From an uncultured Lactobacillus sp. (GTDB taxonomy: Bacteria > Bacillota > Bacilli > Lactobacillales > Lactobacillaceae), in assembly GCA_937874185.1 (NCBI GenBank), contig CALNAK010000020.1:248001-312000 (forward strand): 64,000 bases of DNA, given 5' to 3'. The position numbers and the translations under genes were made by a program. The notes beneath the pieces are model-generated. The model saw only the letters and a program-made list of their open reading frames with translations. It was not told where the DNA came from and did not search any database. Each line of letters starts with the position of its first letter. Position 1 is the first letter of the stretch. Positions 25,144-34,514 of the stretch are shown piece by piece.

Positions 25144-27042
25144 ATGTGTGGAATAGTTGGATTCGTGGATAAGAATATTGCAGATAAACGACCTGTAATT
25201 AAAGAAATGATGGATACAATTAAACATCGTGGTCCCAATAGTTCAGGACAAATAATTGATGATAATTTTGCTATCGGCTTTCGTCGTTTGAGTATTATCG
25301 ACGTTGATAAAGGGATGCAACCAATCTATAACGAAGATAGATCAAAGGCTGTTATTTTTAACGGTGAAATATATAACTATCAAGATCTTAGAAAAGATTT
25401 GTTGGCTGCAGGACACATTTTTAAGACAGAAACCGATACAGAAGTGTTGCTCCACGGATTTGAAGAATGGGGTATTGAGAAACTTCTTAAACAAGTCCGA
25501 GGGATGTTTGCATTTGTAATTTACGACTTTAAAACTGGTGATATTACTGGTGCTAGGGATTTCTTCGGTATTAAACCTTTATATTATTACAATGAAAATG
25601 GAACATTTATTTTTGGCTCAGAGATAAAGTCTTTCTTGAAAGAACCTAATTTTAAAAAGGAACTTAATAAAGCTGCCTTGAAACCATATTTAACATTCCA
25701 ATATTCAGCTATGGATGAAACTTTTTTCAAGAATGTTTTCCGTTTACCAGAGGGACATTATTTTACTTATAAGAATGGCAAACTAGATATTAAGAAATAT
25801 TGGGATATGGAATTTAAAGAGAATAATCTCTCATTTGAAGAAACTGTTAAAAAGATTGATGATGCAATGCATGATTCAGTTGAGAAACATGCTATTAGTG
25901 ATGTTCCAGTTGGATCATTACTCTCAAGTGGGGTGGATTCTAGTTATGTGACAGCAATCTTCAAACCTCAACATACTTACTCGATTGATTTTGACACTAG
26001 TACGTATGAAGAAGGAACTGCTGCTAAGCAATTAGCTGATAAACTCGGCTTGGATAATACTCGTGGAATCGTCAGCAAGGAAGAGGCCATCAAAGCTATT
26101 CCGTTAATTCAATATTATATGGATGAACCAGATGCTAATCCATCTTGTGTACCTTTATATTTTTTAACAAAATTAGCTAGTCGTGATGTAACTGTCATTT
26201 TATCCGGTGAGGGTGCTGATGAGTTATTTGCTGGATATGCCAATTATGGATTCCATTCCCATTCAAAGGTAATCAGAGTTGTTGCTGAGAGCTTGAAAAA
26301 ATTACCTCGTGGTGTGAAGTATAATCTGGCACGTGGTTTAAAGAAAATGCCTAATTTTCCTGGCCGATTGCATTTGTATGAATCAACCGCTAAGGCTGAA
26401 GAATTCTTTATTGGTCAGGCTAAAATATTCAGTGAACAAGAAGCCACTGCTTTAGTTAAGCCAGCTTTTGAGAATTCCAAGTCAGTTAACGAGATTGTGA
26501 TGGATAGTTATAACAAAGTTAGTGAATGTAAAGATGAAGTTAAGAAAATGCAATATTTGGACTTCCATCAATTTATGGCAAAGGATATTCTTCTTAAAGC
26601 TGACCGAATGAGTATGGCCAATTCAATGGAATTACGAGTACCATTCTTGGATAAAGAAATGGCTGAAGTTGCGGCGGGGGTTCCTACCAAATATCTTTTG
26701 AATAGCAAAGATAGTAAGTATGCTTTACGAGTCGCAGCAGAACGTGCTCTACCAGCAGAATGGGCTAAGCGTGAAAAATTAGGATTCCCAGTACCTATTA
26801 GGGATTGGATTAGAACTAAAGAAGTTTACGAAGATTTCCGTAAGTTATTTAGTGCTGAATTTGTTAGTGAGTTCTTTGATCAAGCTGCTATTTTAAAAAT
26901 GTTGGATGACTGTTTTCAGGGATTGAATGATGATCGTCGTAAAGTTTGGACAATTTATACTTTCTTGATCTGGTATAAGGTGTTCTTTATTGACGGTGGT
27001 AAAAAACCAGAAGTTGACCCACAAGTATTAATTGCGGAATAA
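25144..27042 (+). CDS. asnB: Asparagine synthase (glutamine-hydrolysing)
   Basis: 632 residues from ATG 25144 so that Cys2 of MCGIVGF is the glutaminase nucleophile; GAGGAG is the ribosome binding site. The N-terminal Ntn domain (1-210) has RLSIIDVDKGMQPI and NGEIYNY. The synthetase domain has the PP-loop LLSSGVDSS (about 258), SGEGADELFAGY (about 355) and RVPFLDKEMAE. It makes asparagine from aspartate, glutamine and ATP. In lactobacilli some AsnB paralogues instead amidate meso-diaminopimelate of peptidoglycan, and the WalR-like repeats upstream would fit that role (inference). Confidence 0.93.
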   Translation: MCGIVGFVDKNIADKRPVIKEMMDTIKHRGPNSSGQIIDDNFAIGFRRLSIIDVDKGMQPIYNEDRSKAVIFNGEIYNYQDLRKDLLAAGHIFKTETDTEVLLHGFEEWGIEKLLKQVRGMFAFVIYDFKTGDITGARDFFGIKPLYYYNENGTFIFGSEIKSFLKEPNFKKELNKAALKPYLTFQYSAMDETFFKNVFRLPEGHYFTYKNGKLDIKKYWDMEFKENNLSFEETVKKIDDAMHDSVEKHAISDVPVGSLLSSGVDSSYVTAIFKPQHTYSIDFDTSTYEEGTAAKQLADKLGLDNTRGIVSKEEAIKAIPLIQYYMDEPDANPSCVPLYFLTKLASRDVTVILSGEGADELFAGYANYGFHSHSKVIRVVAESLKKLPRGVKYNLARGLKKMPNFPGRLHLYESTAKAEEFFIGQAKIFSEQEATALVKPAFENSKSVNEIVMDSYNKVSECKDEVKKMQYLDFHQFMAKDILLKADRMSMANSMELRVPFLDKEMAEVAAGVPTKYLLNSKDSKYALRVAAERALPAEWAKREKLGFPVPIRDWIRTKEVYEDFRKLFSAEFVSEFFDQAAILKMLDDCFQGLNDDRRKVWTIYTFLIWYKVFFIDGGKKPEVDPQVLIAE

Positions 27043-27045
27043 AAC

Positions 27046-27087
27046 AATAGGACTTAGAAATCATATAATTGATTTCCAAGTCCTATT
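27046..27087. terminator. Hairpin between asnB and the first FeS_biosyn gene
   Basis: AATAGGACTT-A-GAAATCA / TGATTTC-C-AAGTCCTATT is a long stem between convergent genes; T-runs are short, so it is a probable bidirectional terminator. Confidence 0.65.
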
Positions 27088-27110
27088 CAAATTAATTTAT
27101 ATTTATTTAA

Positions 27111-27518
27111 TTAACAAATTTTGTCGCCAAGAGCTAACATCTTTTCACGACGTTCCTTAGCTGTTTCTGGTTTAACATTTCTCCAGTCAACTACTGAAAG
27201 GGCACCATCAAGAATACCACTGTTGTCTTTCAAGGCTAAAGTATTGTGCCAGATTGAGATGTTGAGTCCATTACCTAGAAGATCAGCGTCATTAGTTGAT
27301 GTAGTTAAGTCATAACCGGCATCATTTTCCAAAGGAATAGTGTAGTTAGGATCATCATCTTTAAGAATTACTAATTGGAACTTATCACCGATAGCACAGC
27401 TACCACCTAAACTTGAATATTTATTGGAACCATCATCAGTTGTTAGAATCATTTTGCTGCCTGCGGGGATTTTGTTTGCTAGATATGTTTTTGCTTCATC
27501 TTTAATATTTATTTTCAT
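27111..27518 (-). CDS. FeS_biosyn (HesB-like) family protein, copy 1
   Basis: 135 residues of the HesB-like iron-sulfur cluster biosynthesis family found in lactobacilli: LTTDDGSNKYSSLGG, IPLENDAGYDL, LKDNSGILDGALSVVDW. The canonical IscA C-x-C-G tail is absent. A single Cys in GGSCAIGD (about 40) and the final Cys are the only cysteines, so classical cluster transfer is doubtful. It is almost identical to 35136-35543 (one substitution, Pro18 versus Ser18) and about 55-60 percent identical by eye to 30514-30921. Function unknown. Confidence 0.8.
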   Translation of the reverse strand: MKINIKDEAKTYLANKIPAGSKMILTTDDGSNKYSSLGGSCAIGDKFQLVILKDDDPNYTIPLENDAGYDLTTSTNDADLLGNGLNISIWHNTLALKDNSGILDGALSVVDWRNVKPETAKERREKMLALGDKIC

Positions 27519-27808
27519 AATTAACGTCCTTCCGAGAACAATATTTGTTTACGCACAATTAACTTGTACACAACCTTTATTACAGTTAATAGAATAATAC
27601 ATATCATGGATATATGCAACTAGTTTGCTTAAAATAGAAGATAATTATTACAGAATGGTACGTGTTCGAATAGGTTGACACTTCAAAGCTTTATAATTAA
27701 ATGATAACTAAGTGCTTTCCAATATGTCAATTTTTATGGCAAACTGCGTATTGATAACATTTATTTTTGCTATAATTTAATGTAATAAGTATTTAAGCGG
27801 GGATTGAA

Positions 27809-29374
27809 ATGAAATTTAATAAGTATTCTTTTAAGGAATGGTGGCTGCCAGTTCTAATTATTCTTGGCGTCTGCCTAGCTGCGTTAGGAACGTCGCCCTT
27901 ATTCAAGACAAATCCATGGGATGATACTAACGCAATGTTAACTATTGGTAGATCAATGCTGCATGGAACAGTTCCTTATCGGGATGTTATTGATCAGCGG
28001 GGACCAATTTTATATATGATTTTTGCTTTGGGTGCTGCCATAAAGGGCAACAGCTTTTTTGGTGTCTTTGTTTTACAAGTTATTAATATCTTTATTATTT
28101 ATCGACTGTCTTTTGAAATTGCAAAAGATTTTAAGATAAAAATAGTTAAACCGAAATGGGCAGCGCTTTTGGGTCCCATGGCATTGATTTCAACCAATGC
28201 TTTTATGTTGAGTGGTTCACCAGAAGAATTTGCATTTACTTCGATTCTTTACCTACTATATGTGATTAACCATTATCATCAACGGATTGAATTGATTCCG
28301 TTAAAGACGTATTTCCTTTTAGGATTGAATTTAAGTTTAATTTTTTGGAATAAATATTCAATGATTGGTGCCTTTGTAGTATTTTTTGTTTGGGTAGCTT
28401 ATGTGTTATTACGTAAAAAGGAATACCAAGTTTTACGACAAATTGTGATTGCTTCCGTACTAGGTTTTCTTAGTATTTCAATAGTAGTTTTAATCTACTT
28501 TGCTATTCATGGGGCAGTAGGAGATTTGTTTAAGACTTACTTTGTTTTGAATCTAACCTCATATGGTGCTTCTCCTCAAACAGGTTTGATGAAATTTTGG
28601 AATTTTCTATTTTTAGTTGCTCAAGAGATTCGAGAATATCTTCTAGTTGTCATGATTATTGTAGCTGGTTGGATTAAAGCTATATTTGAGAAAAAGAATG
28701 TTTCCTTAGAAGTGGGGATGTTTGCTGGTTCGCTTTTGTTTGTCGCCATGCAACATTGGGTTAGCAGTTATTACAATCTAGTCTGGATTGTATTTTTGAT
28801 TGTTGCCTTGATGCGACTTTTGCAATTCAAAATTCCAAGAAGATTTTATTCTAATAAGAAGACTGCTTATATTTTTAATTTATTAATTGCAAGTTGTCTA
28901 ATCTTTTTGCCATTGGCCAATAATTATACAGATTTGAGTCGATTAGTTGTTAAGGGTAATAAATTATCTCTAAACAGTAGTCAATATGTGGCTCAACCGC
29001 AATTCGCTAAAATTATGCATGCCGAATCAAAGGGGAAACAGCCAACCCTATTGATGATTAACGATTTGGATCAAGGATTCTTCTTGTCGGCTAACATTTT
29101 TCCGACTACAAGATACTGGCAGAGGTTGAATATGAATTATCAGCAATTGCCTCAAATGTATTTATCATTTAAGAATAATATGGATAAAAAGAAAGTTGAT
29201 TTTGTCATTGTTAAGTTGGCTGGGACCCCAAATAAGCTTCAAATTGATTTAAATACGCAAGTTCAAAGTGCGATTGATCCACACTTGTATGATTCTCTCA
29301 ATAAGAATTATCGTATAAATTCAATGGCTCAAAATAATCCTAATGAAAGTTTTATTTTGTATCAGAAAAAATAA
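27809..29374 (+). CDS. GT-C-type multi-pass membrane glycosyltransferase-like protein
   Basis: 521 residues with about ten transmembrane helices and a C-terminal extracytoplasmic domain (about 390-521). The first loop has NPWDDTNAMLTIGRSMLHG followed by VPYRDVIDQRGPILY. Acidic residues in the first external loop are typical of GT-C transferases that use lipid-linked sugars, and this PYRDxxDxxGP pattern occurs in membrane proteins linked to wall-polymer glycosylation. A TATAAT at 27771-27776 lies upstream; start ATG 27809 after GGGGA. The acceptor and donor are unknown. Confidence 0.6.
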   Translation: MKFNKYSFKEWWLPVLIILGVCLAALGTSPLFKTNPWDDTNAMLTIGRSMLHGTVPYRDVIDQRGPILYMIFALGAAIKGNSFFGVFVLQVINIFIIYRLSFEIAKDFKIKIVKPKWAALLGPMALISTNAFMLSGSPEEFAFTSILYLLYVINHYHQRIELIPLKTYFLLGLNLSLIFWNKYSMIGAFVVFFVWVAYVLLRKKEYQVLRQIVIASVLGFLSISIVVLIYFAIHGAVGDLFKTYFVLNLTSYGASPQTGLMKFWNFLFLVAQEIREYLLVVMIIVAGWIKAIFEKKNVSLEVGMFAGSLLFVAMQHWVSSYYNLVWIVFLIVALMRLLQFKIPRRFYSNKKTAYIFNLLIASCLIFLPLANNYTDLSRLVVKGNKLSLNSSQYVAQPQFAKIMHAESKGKQPTLLMINDLDQGFFLSANIFPTTRYWQRLNMNYQQLPQMYLSFKNNMDKKKVDFVIVKLAGTPNKLQIDLNTQVQSAIDPHLYDSLNKNYRINSMAQNNPNESFILYQKK

Positions 29375-29412
29375 ACAGGAAGAGACAGCGTTTAGTTTCC
29401 GAGTATAAAGTT

Positions 29413-29454
29413 AAAATACCCCTAGTAATCATTTGTGATTACTAGGGGTATTTT
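29413..29454. terminator. Strong bidirectional terminator
   Basis: 19-bp perfect stem AAAATACCCCTAGTAATCA / TGATTACTAGGGGTATTTT with a 4-base loop between convergent genes. Confidence 0.93.
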
Positions 29455-29506
29455 ATTTTAGGTATAGTAAATGAAAATGTGTTTTGTTCCAAGTTTAGAG
29501 AGTAAT

Positions 29507-29875
29507 TTATTCCAATTCTATTTCGGGAACCATTTTAGGAACGGCCCGCTTAATTGGTAAACCACCTAATAGTCCTGTCGTACTCCATAATCGGTACGTG
29601 CTACTATTGGCTTTAAATTCAATTTTCATGTTTTGGTATAAAAACCATTCCGTATCTTTACTGAAGTAAATGGGTCCAATATTGGATATCAATGTTTGAT
29701 TGAATTCTGCTGGCAAAAGTTTTCGATCAACAATCAATAATTGATATTCCAAGTGTTTTAGATAAGTCTTAGAAAATTCTCCTGAACCATCGTCAACATC
29801 CAATACCAAAACATCATTTGGATTCATAATTTTATTAATCTGTTTTAATGTTTCTGGAGTAATTGTTAGTTTCAT
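29507..29875 (-). CDS. FeS_biosyn (HesB-like) family protein, divergent copy 2
   Basis: 122 residues. The pattern LVLDVDDGSGEFSK, LLIVDRK, SNIGPIYFSKDTEWFLYQNMKIE and the ending TTGLLGGLPIKRAV is that of lactobacillar HesB-like proteins, a more distant member than the other three nearby. It has no cysteine at all, so it cannot bind a cluster through Cys ligands. ATG at 29875; RBS AAGAAG-like, weak. Function unknown. Confidence 0.7.
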   Translation of the reverse strand: MKLTITPETLKQINKIMNPNDVLVLDVDDGSGEFSKTYLKHLEYQLLIVDRKLLPAEFNQTLISNIGPIYFSKDTEWFLYQNMKIEFKANSSTYRLWSTTGLLGGLPIKRAVPKMVPEIELE

Positions 29876-30513
29876 TTCGTTATTCTTCTTTCATAATTAG
29901 TTTAATGGAAACCAAATCAATAACAGCACTAAGCGCTAATTGAATATCAATTTTAAGTATCCTGAATTTCAATAATGGAAGTGATCTGTACAAAATTCGA
30001 AGACAATCCGAATTGAGTGGCCGTTTCTTGGCGAGTAACACAATGTTATTTACTGCAATTGCAGATACCTTTAAGATTGGAATTAGGGTGTGCCCCTTGT
30101 TAGTTAGCGTTTATTCATGACGAATGATTAATCTAGTTTCTTTAATATAATAGAGAGTACTTGTTGGGGTAAATCTCCCCTTACAAGAATAAGTAAATTA
30201 ACAAGGCTTAGTATATGATTGCGATATCTATTTAACAAGTACGGACATTTTAAATATCTAGGGTCAAAAATGATAGTATTGGAAGAAATCAACGTTTATG
30301 GAAGAAATAAATTTGAAAGAATTTAGAATTATTGATACGGATCCTTTATGGAAAAATAAAAAAGACACCTGGCTGTATTACACCACATGTCTTATCAGCT
30401 AAGTTGAAGAAACTTGAGAAAAATAATTCGATTGAATGATATGAGTATCCACAAGCTCCGCCAAAGTTTTTTAAAAAATGTACACTAAAAGGAAATGAAA
30501 TCAATTTGTGTAA
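29876..30513. other. 638-base gap with decayed sequence
   Basis: No intact gene. It holds an orphan TATAAT (30146-30151), a hairpin CTTGT-T-GGGG / CCCC-TT-ACAAG at 30160-30187, and an HxlR-type remnant at 30377-30505. The stretch looks like an eroded gene region. Confidence 0.6.
30377..30505 (+). pseudogene. HxlR-family regulator remnant
   Basis: The plus-strand frame reads ITPHVLSAKLKKLEKNNSIE, then an in-frame TGA, then YEYPQAPPKFFKKCTLKGNE. This matches the recognition helix and wing of HxlR-type winged-helix regulators (family pattern GIxxKxLSxxLKxLExxGLIxRxxYPxxPPxVEYxLT). The N-terminal half is missing and the stop interrupts the wing, so the gene is dead. Confidence 0.65.
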
Positions 30514-30921
30514 TTAACAAATTTGATCGCCTATTTTTTGCATCTTTTCACGCAATTGAATCTCTGTTTCTGGTTCAACATTTCTCCAATCAACAACTGA
30601 AAGGGCACTATCAAGGATTCCACTATTGTCACTCAAAGTAAGCGTGTTGTGACGAATATCAATAACAAGGTCGTTACCAAATAAATATTGTTCTGCAGGT
30701 AAAATATTTAAGTGATAATTGGCGTTATTTTCTATCGGAACATTAAATTTAGGATCAGCATTTTTAAGAACAATCAGTTGAAATTTATCGGCTAATTCAC
30801 AAGTGGCACCGAGGCTGGAGTAGTTGGTAGAACCATCATCAGTTGTTAAAATTACTTGACTACCAACTGGTATTTTATTGGATAGGTATGCTTTTGCATC
30901 TGATTTAATGTCTAGTTTCAT
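30514..30921 (-). CDS. FeS_biosyn (HesB-like) family protein, copy 3
   Basis: 135 residues, same length as copies 1 and 4 and alignable without gaps: LTTDDGSTNYSSLGATCELAD, VPIENNANYHLN, LSDNSGILDSALSVVDWRNVEPE and a final QIC. Both cysteines seen in copies 1 and 4 are kept (about residue 41 and the last residue), which suggests they matter. ATG at 30921 preceded by GAGGGG. No partner gene. Function unknown. Confidence 0.78.
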   Translation of the reverse strand: MKLDIKSDAKAYLSNKIPVGSQVILTTDDGSTNYSSLGATCELADKFQLIVLKNADPKFNVPIENNANYHLNILPAEQYLFGNDLVIDIRHNTLTLSDNSGILDSALSVVDWRNVEPETEIQLREKMQKIGDQIC

Positions 30922-31037
30922 AATAAATATCCCCTCAATCTAAAAAATTATGTAATAGCTTACCACATCAATAATTTATTACTAAGCATCAAGAGTTTCA
31001 AATAATCTGATTGAGAGTAGTAGACTAATTGGAATAT

Positions 31038-31080
31038 AAAAATAAGATAAATCCAGCTGAAGAATTTATCTTATTTTTTT
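31038..31080. terminator. Terminator of the immunity gene
   Basis: AAAATAAGATAAAT / ATTTATCTTATTTT stem with T-runs on both strands just 3' of the minus-strand immunity gene. Confidence 0.85.
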
Positions 31081-31090
31081 CGAATGCAAA

Positions 31091-31441
31091 TTATAGTGTC
31101 TTAAAGAATTCTGACTTGAAGTCGAAACTACCAGAATATAAGCCGGTGTTTCCTGATTTTTGTGCAATAACACCAAGTTCATCAATCAAGGATTCTTGAT
31201 CCTTTGGGAAGAAGATTCTGTGGGCTGGTCCCATACTGTAAATATATGAAACTAACTTGCTGACTAGTCTTTCAGGATACTTGTTAGTGTCAATTGTCTT
31301 ATTGACTTGTACTAGAACATCGGTAATATCTTGCAAACCACTATTTTCTTTGTAATCGTCTCTTTTAATTAATAAATCATAAAGAGAACTGATTAGTTCT
31401 TTACTCTTTTTAATGTTTTCTGCTGTTTCAGCTTTGCTCAT
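31091..31441 (-). CDS. Putative class IIa bacteriocin immunity protein (EntA_immun-like)
   Basis: 116 residues, all-helical, no signal peptide. The pattern of a short helix (ELISSLYDLLIKRDDY), a second helix with VLVQVNKTIDTNKYPERLVSKLVSYIYS and a C-terminal helix resembles four-helix-bundle immunity proteins of the enterocin A/pediocin group, which protect against class IIa bacteriocins at the mannose PTS. No bacteriocin gene is adjacent, so this is an orphan immunity gene if the call is right. RBS GGGGGA before ATG 31441. Confidence 0.55.
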   Translation of the reverse strand: MSKAETAENIKKSKELISSLYDLLIKRDDYKENSGLQDITDVLVQVNKTIDTNKYPERLVSKLVSYIYSMGPAHRIFFPKDQESLIDELGVIAQKSGNTGLYSGSFDFKSEFFKTL

Positions 31442-31623
31442 AATTAATCCCCCTAAATTGCCTAATGGAAGTAAACCATGTGACTTGATAACAATGAAAG
31501 AATATTCATCTTCATAGATTTCCTTCTTTAATTTACAGTTTCAATGTTATCCTTCAGAAAGTTAGATGACAATCTTATAACCTAAGATTCGAGGCTTAGG
31601 TCTAAAGACAATCGTTAAGTAGA

Positions 31624-32283
31624 CTATTTTGCCGTTACGTCTCCGTTATGATTATTGAAATGCTTTTTAACGGATTCAGGTATACAGAACACCAAAACAC
31701 AAACAACAATACTAATTAACAGAGATATTATAGTGATTCCAAATATATCACCCATTGAATAAAAAGGATCATCAACGATAAAGGGTTTGTCATATGTGCT
31801 TATAAAAATAACGGCATTAATTAAGAAAATCGCTATTAATAATAATAGGCAGAAAATAATTCTTCGTAGGGAATTAAGTTTATATGGCCTAGGGTAAATT
31901 AGAACATATGTGATTAAGAAGAATATCAGAAAAATTGATGTTACATAGTGAACTGGTGGTAAAAGATGGGATAGTTTCAAATAAGAAATGATGCATGAAA
32001 TCATTAGGGCAAAGTAGACAAATGTTACAGCACGGTTATTACCCTTATTGTTGTTTAATTGTGATTGATAATACTCAACTGTTTCATCGCCGTCTTTTAG
32101 CAACAAATCTAGTGAAACATTAAATGTATCGCTCAACTGAATTAGAGTTGAGATGTCAGGAAAACTATGCTCATTTTCCCATCCGGAAACAGTTTTCCTA
32201 GATACATTGAGCTTTTTGGCAAATTGTTCTTGAGTAAGCTGATTATTTTGACGACAAATTTTAATTTTATCTGAAAGTTTCAT
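31624..32283 (-). CDS. XRE-family regulator with C-terminal membrane segment
   Basis: 219 residues from ATG 32283 (AGAGGTG upstream). Residues 1-60 are a Cro/CI HTH (KICRQNNQLTQEQFAKKLNVSRKTVSGWE). Residues 80-215 hold four hydrophobic helices. Such membrane-tethered XRE proteins often regulate adjacent transporter genes in lactobacilli. It is divergent from the degenerate-ABC/LytTR operon (158 bases between the starts), so it may regulate or sense for it (inference). Confidence 0.85.
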   Translation of the reverse strand: MKLSDKIKICRQNNQLTQEQFAKKLNVSRKTVSGWENEHSFPDISTLIQLSDTFNVSLDLLLKDGDETVEYYQSQLNNNKGNNRAVTFVYFALMISCIISYLKLSHLLPPVHYVTSIFLIFFLITYVLIYPRPYKLNSLRRIIFCLLLLIAIFLINAVIFISTYDKPFIVDDPFYSMGDIFGITIISLLISIVVCVLVFCIPESVKKHFNNHNGDVTAK

Positions 32284-32441
32284 ATTCACCTCTACATATA
32301 ATAAATATTATATTAATCATTACTTAATTACAAAGTGAATTGATATTTAGATTTTATTTGCATCAAGAGGATTCTTATAACTAGGATATTTGGTAAACTA
32401 AAGTGAAAAGGGTTACTAACTGTTATATTGGGGAGTTTATG

Positions 32442-33374
32442 ATGAGCTTAATTGTATTTGATAACGTTGTGAAACAGATCAATAACCAGATTACTTTGAA
32501 TAAATTTAATTTAAAGATAAATAAGAATGACCGAATTGGAATTAAACTGACTCATGAAGAGAGCTCGGTTCTATTTGATTTAATAATGAAAACAGTTAAG
32601 CCAACTAGTGGGAATATTCAAGTCCATTCAGATCCAATGATAGTTAGAAGTGATGATGGATTTTATGACGAATTAACTGTAAAAGGATATTTAAACTTTT
32701 TCAGTAGAATCTCGGGCAATACAATAGATATTGTTTCTGAGTCTAACAATTTTTTCTTGTCTGATATTCTTAATAAGAAGATTAAAACATTATCTATTGA
32801 TGAGAAGGAACGTTTGAACTTGTTTCGAATCTTTTTATTTAGTCCTGAACTTGTTTTTGTTGAAAGTCCATTACACAATTTGACATCTACCGGTATTGAA
32901 TTGTATTTGAAATCAGTTAAGTATTTGAGGTCAGTGGGAACCACGATTGTATTCACGTCATTTTATACTGAAGAATTATCATTGCTAAGTAGCGATATTT
33001 ATCATTATGTTAATGATACTTTGGAAGAAATTAATTTTAACGATGATTTTAAAATTTCCAGTAGATCACAAGATGGAATTATTTACTTTAAGCCCAAAGA
33101 AATCGATTTTATTGAGAGCATAAATGGTACAAGTAATTTAAGGGTTAATTCAGAATATTATCCAACAAATCTAACAATGGATCAGTTGGAAACAAAATTA
33201 GTTGATTTCGGTTTCTTTAGATGTCATCGTTCATATTTAGTCAATCTTCAACGTATTTCTAAGCTGGTTAGTTATTCTAAAAATAGTTATAGCTTAGTTT
33301 TAAAGGGGGACGATTCTGAAATTATTCCATTATCCAGAACAAAGCTTGATAGATTAAAGAAATTGATGAAGTGA
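32442..33374 (+). CDS. Fusion of a degenerate ABC ATPase domain and a LytTR DNA-binding domain
   Basis: 310 residues. ATG 32442 is preferred (GGGGAG 6 bases upstream; ATG 32439 and GTG 32403 also in frame). Residues 1-195 have the ABC ATPase fold outline, but Walker A is replaced by GIKLTHEESSVL (no Lys/Thr), the signature by LSIDEKERL, and Walker B reads ELVFVESP with Glu where the Asp-Glu pair should be. ATP hydrolysis is therefore very unlikely. Residues about 212-310 are a LytTR domain (IDFIESINGTSNLRV, FFRCHRSYLVNLQRI, IPLSRTKLDRLKKLM) that binds direct-repeat DNA. An ABC-2 permease gene follows. The protein may link permease state or ligand to transcription. Confidence 0.8.
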   Translation: MSLIVFDNVVKQINNQITLNKFNLKINKNDRIGIKLTHEESSVLFDLIMKTVKPTSGNIQVHSDPMIVRSDDGFYDELTVKGYLNFFSRISGNTIDIVSESNNFFLSDILNKKIKTLSIDEKERLNLFRIFLFSPELVFVESPLHNLTSTGIELYLKSVKYLRSVGTTIVFTSFYTEELSLLSSDIYHYVNDTLEEINFNDDFKISSRSQDGIIYFKPKEIDFIESINGTSNLRVNSEYYPTNLTMDQLETKLVDFGFFRCHRSYLVNLQRISKLVSYSKNSYSLVLKGDDSEIIPLSRTKLDRLKKLMK

Positions 33375-33474
33375 TCGGTACATTTCACGACAAATAAGCC
33401 ACAGTTCAACGTATTAGAGTAACTTTTCAATATTTTAGCTGTATTCTACGATTGTAGGGACGAGGGGATTGAAA

Positions 33475-34227
33475 ATGACAATATCAATCAAAAAAATCAA
33501 TGCTATTTTTTTAATGAGGTTGGAATTAACTTTTAAAAATATTTCTTTGATAATGATGCCAGTATTCGCGATTGTTTATGTGATGGTATTCAACTCTATC
33601 ATGAATAATTTGGCAAAAGGTGGACCATCTGGTGCCTGGGTTCTGAGTTTAGGAGTTCTATGCAATATTGTTTTGAGTTGTATTTTTATGAGTTCAACAC
33701 CACTTGCCGAAGAAAAAGAGAAACATACATTGAATGTGTTGAGGAATTCATCTGTTAATGGAATTGAATATTTTATCGGTAGCATGTTACCGGCATTCTT
33801 AATCACCGTTATAACGAATATTTTATTAGTCATTGTAAGTGGTCTGTCTTGGAAACAAATACCCATTGGCGGTTATCTAGTAATGACTCTAATCAGTACG
33901 GTAACTAGTATCATGATTGGTTACACGATTAGTGTCTTCTCATCCAGTAAAAGTAAGGCTGGAATACTAAGCTTGATTCCAATGTTTTTCTTAGCTTGTT
34001 TACCAATCTTTAAAGTCTTCAATCAAACCTTGGCTAAATTTATTGATTATACTTATTCAGGAATTATGGCTAACTTCATTACAGAAAGTGTGGGATTGGG
34101 ACATTATCAATGGAATGTGAAGGATTGTTCTATTCTGTTGATTTGGTTAATTGTTTTTGTCACAATTCCATTGCTTACCTACAAATATAAGAATATTAGA
34201 GGAAACCAAAATGAGAAGGACAATTGA
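33475..34227 (+). CDS. ABC-2 type permease
   Basis: 250 residues from ATG 33475 (GAGGGG upstream). Six transmembrane helices with the ABC-2 layout: LAEEKEKHTLNVLRNSSVNGIEYFIGSML after helix 2 is the typical cytoplasmic coupling region of YhgE/NatB-like exporters. The only ATPase-like partner encoded nearby is the degenerate ABC-LytTR protein, so the permease either borrows an ATPase from elsewhere or works as a sensor. The next gene overlaps its end by 17 bases. Confidence 0.8.
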   Translation: MTISIKKINAIFLMRLELTFKNISLIMMPVFAIVYVMVFNSIMNNLAKGGPSGAWVLSLGVLCNIVLSCIFMSSTPLAEEKEKHTLNVLRNSSVNGIEYFIGSMLPAFLITVITNILLVIVSGLSWKQIPIGGYLVMTLISTVTSIMIGYTISVFSSSKSKAGILSLIPMFFLACLPIFKVFNQTLAKFIDYTYSGIMANFITESVGLGHYQWNVKDCSILLIWLIVFVTIPLLTYKYKNIRGNQNEKDN

Positions 34228-34492
34228 GGTTATACCATCAGTTATACTTATTGCTATTTTTATATTTAGTCTTTATCAGCGGGCAATACATGCTCCATGG
34301 GTAAACACGTTTGTTTTAGGATTAGCCGGAACAGCTGTATATTCGGTGGTAATCATTTTTATTGATGGTTTATCGTTTGCATTTAGGTATGATCGACCAT
34401 TGAAGTTAGGTTCAAAAATATTTTTTACTTATATGACTATTATGGCAATTATATCAATAACTTTTTCAATTTATTTGATGGCACATAATTGA
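34211..34492 (+). CDS. Small membrane protein, three helices
   Basis: 93 residues from ATG 34211 (AGAGGA upstream), overlapping the permease 3' end by 17 bases. Three hydrophobic helices (about 8-25, 30-52, 67-90) joined by a basic cytoplasmic loop FRYDRPLKLGSK. Not recognised. The overlap argues for translational coupling with the permease, so it is probably part of the same complex. Confidence 0.65.
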   Translation: MRRTIEVIPSVILIAIFIFSLYQRAIHAPWVNTFVLGLAGTAVYSVVIIFIDGLSFAFRYDRPLKLGSKIFFTYMTIMAIISITFSIYLMAHN

Positions 34493-34514
34493 ATAATTAA
34501 TAGGAGGGATCATT

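Noticed and set aside
27121..27315. Plus-strand 64-codon frame, repeated at 35146-35340
   Set aside because: Antisense shadow of the two nearly identical FeS_biosyn genes; identical because the genes are duplicates.
29968..30120. Plus-strand open stretch of about 50 codons without a start
   Set aside because: No ribosome binding site, start codon or recognisable motif; kept only as decayed sequence.
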